Of a DNA stretch of 64,000 nt, positions 8,601-16,397 are shown one piece after another. Under the pieces are notes generated by a model. That model saw only the letters and a program-made list of their open reading frames with translations. It had not been told where the DNA came from and searched no databases. Within the stretch, counting starts at the first letter, position 1. Each line of letters starts with the position of its first letter. The position numbers and the translations under genes were made by a program. The stretch lies in assembly GCA_965221185.1 (NCBI GenBank), contig OZ244866.1, positions 124,001-188,000 on the forward strand. The letters run 5' to 3'. Source of the DNA: Aldehydirespirator sp965221185. GTDB lineage: Bacteria; Actinomycetota; Acidimicrobiia; Acidimicrobiales; Aldehydirespiratoraceae.

Positions 8601-8995
8601 CAGCCTGCCGCCGGGGCCCGGCCGGCACCCCGCCCGCCGTGGTCGCCTGGCGCGCGGTTCTGGCCGAGACGGACGCTGTGGGCCTCCACGCCCTCGTAGC
8701 CGGCCAGCGCGTACACGCCGGCCCGCACTGGTCCGTGGCGCTCGACCCCGTCGCTCATGCGTTGGAGGTAGTCGGACCATTCGATTCCGCAGAACGCCGC
8801 GAAGTGCATGAGGATCTGGCCGTTGACGCCGAGGTGGTAGAGCAGCCCGATGTCGGGCTCGATGAGCGCTCCCCGTTCCTCCTCGTCGAGGTCGAAGCCG
8901 GCGATCGCTTGGTGCCGGTCGGTGCGGTAGGCCTGCTGCACCCGCTCGTCGCGGTTGAGCTCGTACAGGAACTTCTGCACGTTGTACAGGCTCAT
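8600..8995 (-). CDS. ligA: LigA-type small subunit of extradiol dioxygenase
   Basis: 131 residues, all-helical small subunit that caps the LigB active site. Recognisable from YNVQKFLYELNRDERVQQAY, then FDLDEEERGALIEPDIGLLY and GVNGQILMHFAAFCGI, the order seen in LigA proteins. It is the first gene of the eight-gene minus operon; only 82 bases separate its ATG from the divergent thioesterase ATG, so the operon promoter must lie at about 8996-9077. The C-terminal 25 residues (RAPGDHGGRGAGRAPAAG) are low-complexity and probably unstructured. Confidence 0.88.
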   Translation of the reverse strand: MSLYNVQKFLYELNRDERVQQAYRTDRHQAIAGFDLDEEERGALIEPDIGLLYHLGVNGQILMHFAAFCGIEWSDYLQRMSDGVERHGPVRAGVYALAGYEGVEAHSVRLGQNRAPGDHGGRGAGRAPAAG

Positions 8996-9077
8996 CGAAG
9001 CGCCAGACTACCAGCGTGTTCGGCGGCGGCAGGAGGGCTTGGAGGGCGGGTGCCCCCGGCCCCGACGGCGTGTCCCG

Positions 9078-9947
9078 ATGAGCGAGTTCCACGTCGAGAC
9101 GGCTGTGGAGCCGGTCAGCGAGGGGGTGTGGGCCACCCGCCTGTCGGCCGGCTGGAATATCGGAGGCAACAGCAACGGCGGTTACGCGCTCACCTCGGTG
9201 CTTAGGGCCATGCGGTCGCTGGTCACCCATCCCGACCCCATCTCGGTGACAACCCACTTCCTGCGCCCCGCCCAGGGCGACACCGACGCCGAGGTGAGAG
9301 CCTCGGTGGTACGGGCCGGCCGCACGGTAAGCATGCTGCGAGGCTCGCTGTGGCAGGAAGGCAAGCAGCGGCTCGAAGTGGCGGCCGCCTTCTCGGACCT
9401 CTCTGCGGGAAACGGCGGCGGTCCTGAGATCACCGAGGCGCCGCCAACGATTCCTCACCTGGAGGACTGCGTGCACCGTGGCAGCCTCGAACAAGGTGTC
9501 GAGTTGCCGATCCTGTCGCGGGTGGACGTCCATGTGCATCCCGACCACGCGCCAGCGGGAGGCAGCGACCGGGCCCTGATCGACGGCTGGATCCGTTTCA
9601 GCGACGGCACCCCGCCGTCCAGCCTGGCGCTGCCCTTCTTCGCCGACGCCTTGCCGCCCTCGCTGTACCCCCTGCTGGGCTTCATCGGCTGGGTGCCGAC
9701 CATCGAGCTGACCGTCCACGTTCGGCGGATTCCGGCACCGGGCTGGCTCCAGGTCCGCCAAGAGAGCCACGACCTCCACAACGGCCGGATGATCGAGTCA
9801 GGCTCGCTGTGGGACTCCACCGGCGCGCTGGTGGCCGCCTCCCGCCAGCTCGGCCTGCTGCTGACCCAGGAGGCCGAGCGACTCGGCGCGAATCACGAGG
9901 CGAATTCGCAAGGCGCTGAGCGAGGCCGTGGCCCGAGCGGCCCGTGA
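9078..9947 (+). CDS. Acyl-CoA thioesterase-like double hot-dog protein
   Basis: 289 residues from the ATG at 9078; the frame is open for 41 codons further upstream but these lie antisense to ligA. The first half reads as a hot-dog domain (WNIGGNSNGGYALTSVLRAM, then ISVTTHFLRPAQ) and the second half as the degenerate partner domain (GWIRFSDG, GWLQVRQESHDLHNGRMIES), the layout of TesB-like thioesterases. Divergent from ligA. The last ~20 residues, after LLLTQEAERLGAN, are encoded by a copy of the dispersed repeat and have no counterpart expected in the family, so the native end was probably replaced. Confidence 0.8.
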   Translation: MSEFHVETAVEPVSEGVWATRLSAGWNIGGNSNGGYALTSVLRAMRSLVTHPDPISVTTHFLRPAQGDTDAEVRASVVRAGRTVSMLRGSLWQEGKQRLEVAAAFSDLSAGNGGGPEITEAPPTIPHLEDCVHRGSLEQGVELPILSRVDVHVHPDHAPAGGSDRALIDGWIRFSDGTPPSSLALPFFADALPPSLYPLLGFIGWVPTIELTVHVRRIPAPGWLQVRQESHDLHNGRMIESGSLWDSTGALVAASRQLGLLLTQEAERLGANHEANSQGAERGRGPSGP

Positions 9948-9970
9948 GCGCAGCGAACAGGAGCGGGAAA
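9870..9970 (+). repeat. Dispersed post-stop repeat, copy 1
   Basis: Leader GAGGCCGAGCG at 9870-9880 and core at 9918-9970, the core starting GAGCGAGGCCGTGGCCCGAG and ending GAACAGGAGCGGGAAA. Same orientation as the thioesterase gene, and here the element lies inside the end of that reading frame rather than after it. It lies in the gap between convergent genes. The distal 17-base hairpin seen in copies 3, 4 and 5 is not preserved. Confidence 0.85.
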
Positions 9971-9985
9971 CACGACGCCGCGCCG

Positions 9986-11212
9986 CTACTGGTAGATGAT
10001 CAGGTCGGGCACCCGGTCCAGCGCCTGGACCTCCGCGGGGGTCATCACCGGCTTGTCCTGTTTGAAGAACAGCTTGAAGGCCGGTCGTTGTGAGGGTTCG
10101 GTGATGGCGAACAGCTTGTAGCCGTTCAGCTTGGCGCTGGGGCTACCGATGCCGTCCATGTCGATCGACAGCTCGACGCCGCTGTGTCTCTCGATCGCGT
10201 GGCGGTCGTGCAGCATGCGTCCGGTGAACTGGTGCACCATCAGAATCTTGGTAGGCAGCCCCTCCTCCTCCACGAGCGTCGAGAGGTAGCGCAGCACGTC
10301 GTTCACTTGGCCGCCCGTGATGCCGCCGATGGCCAGTCCCGGACGGACGCCCAGCGGCTCGGTCGCGAACTCCGGGTCAAGGGCGATGTGGACGAACGGC
10401 TCCCGCAGGAAGCTCTCAAGGAGCTTCACCTCCGTAAGCGGGGCGCTCCAGCCGATCTGAGTGTCGAGGAAGAGGAGCATTCCGTGCTCGCGGGCCGCCT
10501 CGACGTACTCGGCGATGCGATCGTGGGAGAGCCGGTTGAGCCAGAGGCCGTTCGACGTCGGATTCGCCTGGGCGACGCCCGTGATGAGGTGGTAGGCGCC
10601 GATCGCGCCGCGCAGCCCGTTCAGCCGGTCGTGGTGTCCCGCCCAGACGGCGACCTGCTCGGCCACCTCCGCAGGCGTGCCGTGGCCGAGTACTCCCATC
10701 GCCGCAACGCTGGGATGGCCGTAGAAGGCGATGACTTGGGCCCTCTGCTGGGCCAGCTTCACGGGCGACGACCACGACCAGACGCCGGACTGGTGGCCCG
10801 GGGCCAGCACCCTGGTCAGCAAGCGTCGCTGCGGCAGCAGGCGCTCGCTCCAGTCCCCGTCAAGGTCGCGAACTCTCAGCGAGGCCTCGACAGGGCCGTC
10901 GGGGTGCCGCCGTGCAACGACACGGGCCTCGCCGCCCTCAAGGGCTACGGGAGAGGTCGACAGCCAGCGGGGGTGCTTGCTGCTCGCAGGCATCAGACGC
11001 TTGCGCGGCAGGAGGCGCTCGCCCCAGGCGCCGCTGTCGGAGCGCACCTGAAACGCGACCTCTACGCGTCCGTCGGGAAGCCACCGCGCGCCGACACGCG
11101 CCTCGATCGCGCCGTCCGGCACCGCCTCCTGGGCCGCTGCCACCGGGTTCCCGCACATCAGCGCCAAGGAGACCGCCAGCACGGTCGCGACTGCACCGGC
11201 TCGCCGTCTCAT
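9986..11212 (-). CDS. Secreted protein with two N-terminal repeats and a barrel-like C-terminal domain
   Basis: 408 residues. A signal peptide is clear (RRR, then a hydrophobic run VATVLAVSLALMC, cleavage near AAAQEA at about 28). Two related repeats follow, at about 41-76 (WLPDGRVEVAFQVR with WGERLLPRKRLMP) and 96-136 (HPDGPVEASLRVR with WSERLLPQRRLL). From about 160 the protein changes to a soluble domain starting QVIAFYGHPSVAAMGVLG with alternating strands and helices (MLLFLDTQIGW, HIALDPEFAT, TKILMVHQFTG), suggestive of a TIM barrel with acidic residues at strand ends. I do not recognise an enzyme family; glycosidase-like is possible. Confidence 0.75.
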   Translation of the reverse strand: MRRRAGAVATVLAVSLALMCGNPVAAAQEAVPDGAIEARVGARWLPDGRVEVAFQVRSDSGAWGERLLPRKRLMPASSKHPRWLSTSPVALEGGEARVVARRHPDGPVEASLRVRDLDGDWSERLLPQRRLLTRVLAPGHQSGVWSWSSPVKLAQQRAQVIAFYGHPSVAAMGVLGHGTPAEVAEQVAVWAGHHDRLNGLRGAIGAYHLITGVAQANPTSNGLWLNRLSHDRIAEYVEAAREHGMLLFLDTQIGWSAPLTEVKLLESFLREPFVHIALDPEFATEPLGVRPGLAIGGITGGQVNDVLRYLSTLVEEEGLPTKILMVHQFTGRMLHDRHAIERHSGVELSIDMDGIGSPSAKLNGYKLFAITEPSQRPAFKLFFKQDKPVMTPAEVQALDRVPDLIIYQ

Positions 11213-11319
11213 GGGTCCGCGCCGCCTGGTGTCGCGGCGGCGCGGGCGGGGAGCGCTCGCAAGACCGGCCGAGACTTACCGCAAGCGCGAATAGGCGAGA
11301 GCTCGTCGCGTCGCAACGG

Positions 11320-11427
11320 TGTGTCGCCCGCTCTCGTTCGCCGCGCTCATGGGCCGCTCGGGCCCCGGCCTCGCTATTCCAAGTAGTTCGCGCACTATTA
11401 CGTCTGTCGCATATTCGCTCGGCCTCT
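11320..11427 (-). repeat. Dispersed post-stop repeat, copy 2
   Basis: On the minus strand the leader GAGGCCGAGCGAATA begins five bases after the TGA of the substrate-binding-protein gene (stop at 11432-11434). The core, at 11325-11375, is more diverged than in other copies (CGAACGAGAGCGGGCG in place of GAACAAGAGCGGGAA), but the GGCCCGAGCGGCC hairpin is intact. It fills the gap between two minus-strand genes. Confidence 0.8.
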
Positions 11428-11431
11428 TGGG

Positions 11432-12754
11432 TCAGGGGGCGAACTCGAAGACGACGTTGGCCAGGCTGGCCTCTATGTCGTCGGGGTCGAGGTGGTGGAT
11501 GACCGTGGTCTTCTGCGAGCCGCAGTCTCCGAAGCTGTCGCAGTTGATGGTCCCGATTATGCCGCTGTACCCGCTTACTGCGTTCAGATATTTCCTGACG
11601 CCGGCCCGGTCGATCACCAGGGCGCCGTCCTCCACCTTGGACGCGGCCTCGATGGCTTCGAGCAGCAGGGTCGTGGCGTCGTAGGCATGGGCCCAGTACG
11701 GCGCCGAGGGCGGCTCGCCGTAAGTCTCCTCGTACGCGTCCAGCAGGCTGTCGGGGGTCTTGCCGGTTCTCTGATTGGACGTGGCGCCGAACCGCAGGTC
11801 CGGCCCGGAGAAATAGACGCCGGCCGACTGCGGCAGCGACATGAACCCGTCGTTGAGAAGGGCGGCGTCGGTGAGCAGGACCGTCTCTTCCAGGCCGGAC
11901 ACTCCTGGCGCCTGCTCGGTCAGGAAGTCTGCGGCGGGCTGGAAGATGGGAAAGAACAGTGCAGCGGGGCCGCCGGCCGCGATCTCGGTCATCACCGGCA
12001 CCATGTCGGTGTCCTCCTTGTTGATGGCCGAGAACCCCGTGACCGTGCCACCCAGGCTCTCGAAGTTGTCGGCGAAGGCCTGCGCGATCGAGCGGGAGTA
12101 GGGATCTCCGTCGTGGATTGCCGCGGCCGACGCCAGCGCCAGCTCCTCGTGCACGAAGCGGGCCATGGCCTCGCCCACGAACAGGCCGTTGTTCGATGTC
12201 CGGTAATAGCCGACGCTGTGGTTCAGGCCTGGATTCCCGGCAAGGTCCGAGGTGAGGGTGGGCGACGTGTTGGATGGGGCGATCAGCACCATCCCCGCCG
12301 CCGAAATGAGCGGGGCGGCGGCCACGGCCGCGGTGGAGCAGGTCGGTCCGATCACGCCGACCACATCCTCGTCGGCGACGATGGTCTGGGCCGCGGCCTG
12401 GGCACCGTCGGAAGAGCACAAGTCGTCGTAGCGGGTTCCGAGGTCCACATCGAAGCCGTGCACTGGGCCGAAGTCGGCCACCGCCAGCTCCACCCCCCGC
12501 TGGTTGGGAGTGCCCAGATAGGCGACATCGCCGGTGATGGTGTTGAGCGAACGGATTTGCACGGCCTCGCCGGCGGGAACCTCCACCGTGCCCAGCAAGC
12601 CGTGGTCGAGGTGGTCGGGCTCGGGGGCGTGGGTCGTGTCGCCGCTGCCGCCGCAGGCCGCGGCCACCAGCACCGCGGCGAGCGTCGCGCCCCGAATCGC
12701 CGCCATGGGCCCGGAATCACTCGCCAGCCGCTTCAGCCGTTTCATCCCCTTCAT
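11432..12754 (-). CDS. LIV-family substrate-binding lipoprotein
   Basis: 440 residues from the ATG at 12754 (ATG at 12706 is an alternative with a shorter signal). A lipobox LVAAAC places the lipidated cysteine at C34, so the protein is anchored outside the membrane. The periplasmic-binding-protein type I pattern is clear: IRSLNTITGDVAYLGTPNQRGVELAVADF, VVGVIGPTCSTAAVAAAPLI, VLIAPSNTSPTLT and YWAHAYDATTLLLEAIEAA (each recognisable at its expected place). It is separated from the livHMGF genes by several kb and lies 26 bases downstream of an acyl-CoA-synthetase-like gene. It may be the missing receptor for the importer at 660-5159, which has none of its own. Confidence 0.87.
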   Translation of the reverse strand: MKGMKRLKRLASDSGPMAAIRGATLAAVLVAAACGGSGDTTHAPEPDHLDHGLLGTVEVPAGEAVQIRSLNTITGDVAYLGTPNQRGVELAVADFGPVHGFDVDLGTRYDDLCSSDGAQAAAQTIVADEDVVGVIGPTCSTAAVAAAPLISAAGMVLIAPSNTSPTLTSDLAGNPGLNHSVGYYRTSNNGLFVGEAMARFVHEELALASAAAIHDGDPYSRSIAQAFADNFESLGGTVTGFSAINKEDTDMVPVMTEIAAGGPAALFFPIFQPAADFLTEQAPGVSGLEETVLLTDAALLNDGFMSLPQSAGVYFSGPDLRFGATSNQRTGKTPDSLLDAYEETYGEPPSAPYWAHAYDATTLLLEAIEAASKVEDGALVIDRAGVRKYLNAVSGYSGIIGTINCDSFGDCGSQKTTVIHHLDPDDIEASLANVVFEFAP

Positions 12755-12780
12755 TATCCCAATCCTCGGGCCAGAAGTGC

Positions 12781-14253
12781 TCAGTTGAGGAACAGGTCGG
12801 CGTGGCCAGCCCGCAACTCGGCCTTGAGGACCTTGCCCATGGCGTTGCGGGGCAGCCCTTCGACGAACACATAGCGCTTGGGGTGCTTGAAGCGGGCGAC
12901 GTCTTCGAGGGTGTCCGCCAGGGTCGACACCAGTTCGTCGCGGTCCCCGGCAGCCTCCGGCTCCGCAACGACGAATGCGACGGCCGCCTCGCCGAGGTCG
13001 GGATGATCGAGGCCCAACAGCGCCGATTCGACTACAGCCGGGTGGGCGTCCAGGGCTTGCTCGATCTCGATGGGGTACACGTTGAGGCCACCCGAGATGA
13101 TCATGTCGCTGGCCCGGCCCTCCAGCGTCAGGCGCCCCTCGCGATCGAGACGGCCCACGTCGCCGGTGACGAACCAGCCGTCGGCGGTGCGGGACTCGGA
13201 GGTAGCGCCGGGGCGTCGCCAGTAGCCAGCGCCGACGTTCGGACCCCGCACCTGCACCATCCCCGCCTGTCCCGCGACGGGCCTGCCGTCCTCCGCGCAC
13301 ACCCTCACCTCGATATCGGGCAGAGCGAAGCCGACCGTGCCGGGCACCCGAGGGCCGTCGTAGGGGTTCGAGGTGATCATGAGGGCCTCGCTCATCCCGT
13401 AGCGCTCCAGCACCTCACAGCCGGTGCGCCCAGCCACCGCCCGATGCAGCGCCGCGGTCATCGGTGCAGATCCCGACACCAGGAGCCGGATGCGACTGCA
13501 GGCCGCCGCGTCGAAGCGGTCGAGCGCCATGAGCCTGCTGTAGTGGGTGGGTACGCCCATCATCACGGTGGCCGTGGGAAGGCAGGCGAGCACCTCGTCA
13601 GCTCGGAAGCGCTCCAGGAACACCACCTCGCAGGAGCTGAGCATGGCCGTATGCAGGGCCACCATGAGACCGTGCACATGGAAGATCGGCAGTGCGTGCA
13701 ACAGCACGTCGTCGGTCCGGAACGCCCAGGCCTCGTTCAGCGTGAGCGCGTTGGTGGCCAGGTTGCCGTGGGTGAGCATCGCCCCTTTGGGTCGTCCAGT
13801 AGTGCCCGACGTGTACACGAGAGCGGCAAGGTCGTCGGCCCCTCGGTCGACGAAGCCGGGCAGAGGCTGGGACCCGTCAAGCGCCTCGACCAGGGCGCCC
13901 GCGTCCTGCACCACCGTGGCGGGCTCGGCATCGGCCACGAACCAGTCGACCTCGGCCGGCGTGTAGGCGGTGTTGAGCGGCACGTACACCGCCCCGAGGC
14001 GCAGCACGCCCAGGTACAGGGCCACAACGTCGACCGACTTGGGGAGCTGCACCAACACCCGGTCACCAGCCGAGACCCCCTGGGACGCCAGCCATCCGGC
14101 GGCCCGGGCCGACCGCCCGTCCATGTCTCCGTAAGTGAGCACCGCACCGCTCGCCATCCGCAGGAACGGCCGGTCCAACGCTGGCTCGAAGCTTCGCCGC
14201 AGCAGCCCAAAGAAGCCGTCGTCCACGCCGAGAGTCTGCCGCGGCCACCTCAC
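12781..14253 (-). CDS. Malonyl-CoA-synthetase-like AMP-forming acyl-CoA ligase
   Basis: 490 residues, ANL superfamily. The P-loop motif YTSGTTGRPKGAMLTH is at about 147-162, the aromatic/acceptor motif ERYGMSEALMITSNPYDG at about 293-310, the hinge GWFVTGDVGRLD at about 361 and the C-terminal lysine motif in PRNAMGKVLKAEL. The run RYGMSEALMITSNPYDGPRV followed by PGTVGFALP is what I associate with malonyl-CoA synthetase (MatB), which activates malonate or methylmalonate. It is also short (490), as MatB is. Downstream, 26 bases away, is the LIV-type binding protein, so a shared promoter is likely. MatB assignment is probable, not certain. Confidence 0.82.
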   Translation of the reverse strand: MRWPRQTLGVDDGFFGLLRRSFEPALDRPFLRMASGAVLTYGDMDGRSARAAGWLASQGVSAGDRVLVQLPKSVDVVALYLGVLRLGAVYVPLNTAYTPAEVDWFVADAEPATVVQDAGALVEALDGSQPLPGFVDRGADDLAALVYTSGTTGRPKGAMLTHGNLATNALTLNEAWAFRTDDVLLHALPIFHVHGLMVALHTAMLSSCEVVFLERFRADEVLACLPTATVMMGVPTHYSRLMALDRFDAAACSRIRLLVSGSAPMTAALHRAVAGRTGCEVLERYGMSEALMITSNPYDGPRVPGTVGFALPDIEVRVCAEDGRPVAGQAGMVQVRGPNVGAGYWRRPGATSESRTADGWFVTGDVGRLDREGRLTLEGRASDMIISGGLNVYPIEIEQALDAHPAVVESALLGLDHPDLGEAAVAFVVAEPEAAGDRDELVSTLADTLEDVARFKHPKRYVFVEGLPRNAMGKVLKAELRAGHADLFLN

Positions 14254-14267
14254 CTAGCCTCTTACGG

Positions 14268-14786
14268 ATGGGGCGGGGTGCGGCAAGGAACCTTGTATTG
14301 ACCGGGTTCATGGGAACGGGCAAGACGACGGTGGGCCGGATCCTGGCCGACCGCCTCGGCTACGACTTCGTCGACACCGACGAGGTGATCGAGTCGCGAG
14401 CCGGGCCGATACCAGAGATCTTCGATCGCGACGGCGAGGAGGCCTTCCGCGAGATGGAACGCTCGGTGGCCCGCGAACTGTCCGGGCGTACCGGCCTCGT
14501 GATCGCGACGGGGGGGCGGATGATGCTCGACCCCGAGTGCGCCGCCTGCCTGGAGCCCGTCTCGGATGTGGCGTGCCTTACTGCTGCTGCCGACACGATC
14601 GTCGAGCGGGCGACAGGCCCGGAAGCGGTGCCGCGGCCGCTGCTCGACAGCCCGAACGCTCCGGCCCGGGTCCGGGAATTGCTGGCTGAGCGGACCGAGG
14701 GCTACGGACGGTTCGCCTCGGTTGACACCGAAGGGCGCGGCCCCGAGGCGGTGGCTGACGCGGTGATGTCCCGGCTCGGGCTATAA
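14268..14786 (+). CDS. aroK: Shikimate kinase
   Basis: 172 residues, standard length. Walker A GFMGTGKTT at 13-21, the Mg/shikimate-binding DTD at 36-38, FREME with R61 and E64, and the lid and adenine regions around VPRPLL and ERTEGYGRFA. It phosphorylates shikimate at the 3-hydroxyl in the chorismate pathway. The family's GGG shikimate-binding motif reads TGGR here (81-84), with arginine in place of the third glycine, which is worth noting. Eight bases downstream starts aroQ, so the two form a small chorismate-pathway operon, divergent from the acyl-CoA ligase. Confidence 0.88.
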   Translation: MGRGAARNLVLTGFMGTGKTTVGRILADRLGYDFVDTDEVIESRAGPIPEIFDRDGEEAFREMERSVARELSGRTGLVIATGGRMMLDPECAACLEPVSDVACLTAAADTIVERATGPEAVPRPLLDSPNAPARVRELLAERTEGYGRFASVDTEGRGPEAVADAVMSRLGL

Positions 14787-14793
14787 CTGCGCC

Positions 14794-15246
14794 ATGGCGC
14801 TAACGATCCTGGTAGTCAACGGCCCGAACCTCAACATGCTCGGCACCCGGGAGACCGACATCTACGGCGCGGCCACGCTCGACGAGTTGATGGCCGGCGT
14901 CGCGGCCCACGCCGAGTCGCGGGGCGCGGTCGTGCGCCACGTGCAGTCCAACGCCGAGGGCGACTTGGTGGCGGCCATACAGGCTGCCGCGGCCGGCACC
15001 GACGGCGCCGCGGACGGCGTGGTGCTCAACGCGGGGGCCCTCACCCACTACTCGATCGCGCTGCACGACGCCATCGCCGCCGTCGACGTGCCTGTGGTGG
15101 AGACCCACCTGTCCAACGTGTACGCCCGCGAGGACTTCCGCCACACCTCGGCCATCGCCGCGGTCTGCGTTGGGGTCGTCACCGGCTTCGGAGCCACGAG
15201 CTACCGGCTGGCCGTGGACGCCCTGATCGACCTACTCGGCTCCTGA
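14794..15246 (+). CDS. aroQ: Type II 3-dehydroquinate dehydratase
   Basis: 150 residues, typical dodecamer-forming type II enzyme. NGPNLNMLGTRE at 9-20 gives R19, the catalytic tyrosine is Y24 (DIYG), N79 and H85 lie in LNAGALTHYS and the product-binding H105 in ETHLSN. It removes water from 3-dehydroquinate, one step before shikimate dehydrogenase. It follows aroK closely. No aroB, aroC or aroE is in the window, so the rest of the pathway is encoded elsewhere. Confidence 0.94.
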   Translation: MALTILVVNGPNLNMLGTRETDIYGAATLDELMAGVAAHAESRGAVVRHVQSNAEGDLVAAIQAAAAGTDGAADGVVLNAGALTHYSIALHDAIAAVDVPVVETHLSNVYAREDFRHTSAIAAVCVGVVTGFGATSYRLAVDALIDLLGS

Positions 15247-15278
15247 CTACGAGAGACGCAGGCGCGACGGGACGCAGG

Positions 15279-16316
15279 GTGGCGGGCCCCTTGCCGGCTG
15301 ACAGGGTCGTCGTGGAGGCAGCAGGCCGCCAGGTGCCGGTTACCAATCCCGGCAAGGTGTTCTTCTCGGCTCGGGGCGAGACCAAGCTCGACCTCGTCGA
15401 CTACTACCTGTCGGTGGAGGATCCCCTCATGCGGGCCATGGGAGGCCGGCCGGTGCTGCTCGAGCGCTACCCGGACGGCGCCTCGGGCAAGTCCTTCTTC
15501 CAGAAGCGGGTGCCCAAGGGCGCGCCCGAGTGGCTGACCACCACGGTGGTGAGCACGCCCAACGGGACCCTGTCCAACGCCATGGTCGCGGCCGACCTCG
15601 CCCATGTGGTGTGGGCCGTCAACATGGGCTGCCTCGGATTCCATGTGTGGCCCTACCTGGCCAATGCCCCGGCCTTCGCCGACGAGCTGCGCATCGACCT
15701 CGATCCCCAGCCCGGTGTCGTCTTCGACCAGGTGAGGGAGGCGGCCCACGAGGTGCGAGCCGCCTTAGACGAGCTCCGAATGCAAGCAGTCGTCAAGACC
15801 TCCGGAAGTCGAGGCCTGCACGTGTACGTCCGCCTTCAGTCCCGCTGGGACTCCTATGAAGTGCGGGCCGCCGCGGTGGCCCTGGCCCGGGAGCTGGCCC
15901 GGCGCCGCCCCGACCTGATCACCGACGCCTGGTGGAAGGAGGAGCGCGGCGAGCGCGTGTTTGTGGACTTCAACCAGAACGCACCCCACAAGACCGTCTT
16001 CGGGGCTTGGTCGGCGCGGCCGCGGGTCGGTGGGCAAGTGTCGACGCCCATCGGCTGGGACGAGGTTGACGACGTGCAGCCCGGGGACCTGACTATCGCT
16101 ACTGTCGGCGCCCGGGTGGCCGATATCGGGGACCCGTGGGTGGCCATGGACGGTGAGCCCACCTCGCTGGAGCCGCTGCTGGAGTGGCACGCTCGAGACA
16201 TGGCCGCCGGTCTCATGGATGCTCCCTGGCCTCCCGTGTACCCGAAGATGCCGAACGAGCCGCCCCGGGTGGCACCGAGCCGCGCCGCGGGCTCCCCCAC
16301 GGACGGCGGCTCATGA
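15279..16316 (+). CDS. LigD-type polymerase/primase domain protein (no ligase)
   Basis: 345 residues from a GTG. It matches the archaeo-eukaryotic-primase-like polymerase domain of bacterial NHEJ ligase LigD: FFQKRVPKGAPEWL, then the catalytic aspartates D140 and D142 in ELRIDLDPQPG, the nucleotide-binding KTSGSRGLHVYV and the metal-side VFVDFNQNAPHKT. The ligase and phosphoesterase modules are absent, and neither Ku nor a separate ligase is nearby. Actinobacteria often carry such free-standing polymerase domains. Likely adds ribo- or deoxynucleotides during end joining or gap filling. Confidence 0.87.
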   Translation: MAGPLPADRVVVEAAGRQVPVTNPGKVFFSARGETKLDLVDYYLSVEDPLMRAMGGRPVLLERYPDGASGKSFFQKRVPKGAPEWLTTTVVSTPNGTLSNAMVAADLAHVVWAVNMGCLGFHVWPYLANAPAFADELRIDLDPQPGVVFDQVREAAHEVRAALDELRMQAVVKTSGSRGLHVYVRLQSRWDSYEVRAAAVALARELARRRPDLITDAWWKEERGERVFVDFNQNAPHKTVFGAWSARPRVGGQVSTPIGWDEVDDVQPGDLTIATVGARVADIGDPWVAMDGEPTSLEPLLEWHARDMAAGLMDAPWPPVYPKMPNEPPRVAPSRAAGSPTDGGS

Positions 16317-16397
16317 CGAGCACCTCGACAGCCCGCGTGCCCAGGTGCTTCCCGGAGCCGCCCGCGGTGCAAGGAGCCTGAGGTGAAGGAGCCCGAG

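Noticed and set aside
8601..9779. N-terminal extension of the LigB frame
   Set aside because: It is antisense to the thioesterase and out of frame with ligA; the true ATG at 8600 follows the ligA stop.
9918..9970. Repeat core as a peptide-coding element (SEAVARAARERSEQERE frame)
   Set aside because: Where the repeat is translated in a gene (thioesterase end) a different frame is used, and other copies are interrupted; no sign of conserved peptide.
11320..11427. Repeat copies as insertion sequence ends
   Set aside because: No transposase, no terminal inverted repeats and no flanking duplications are visible at any copy.
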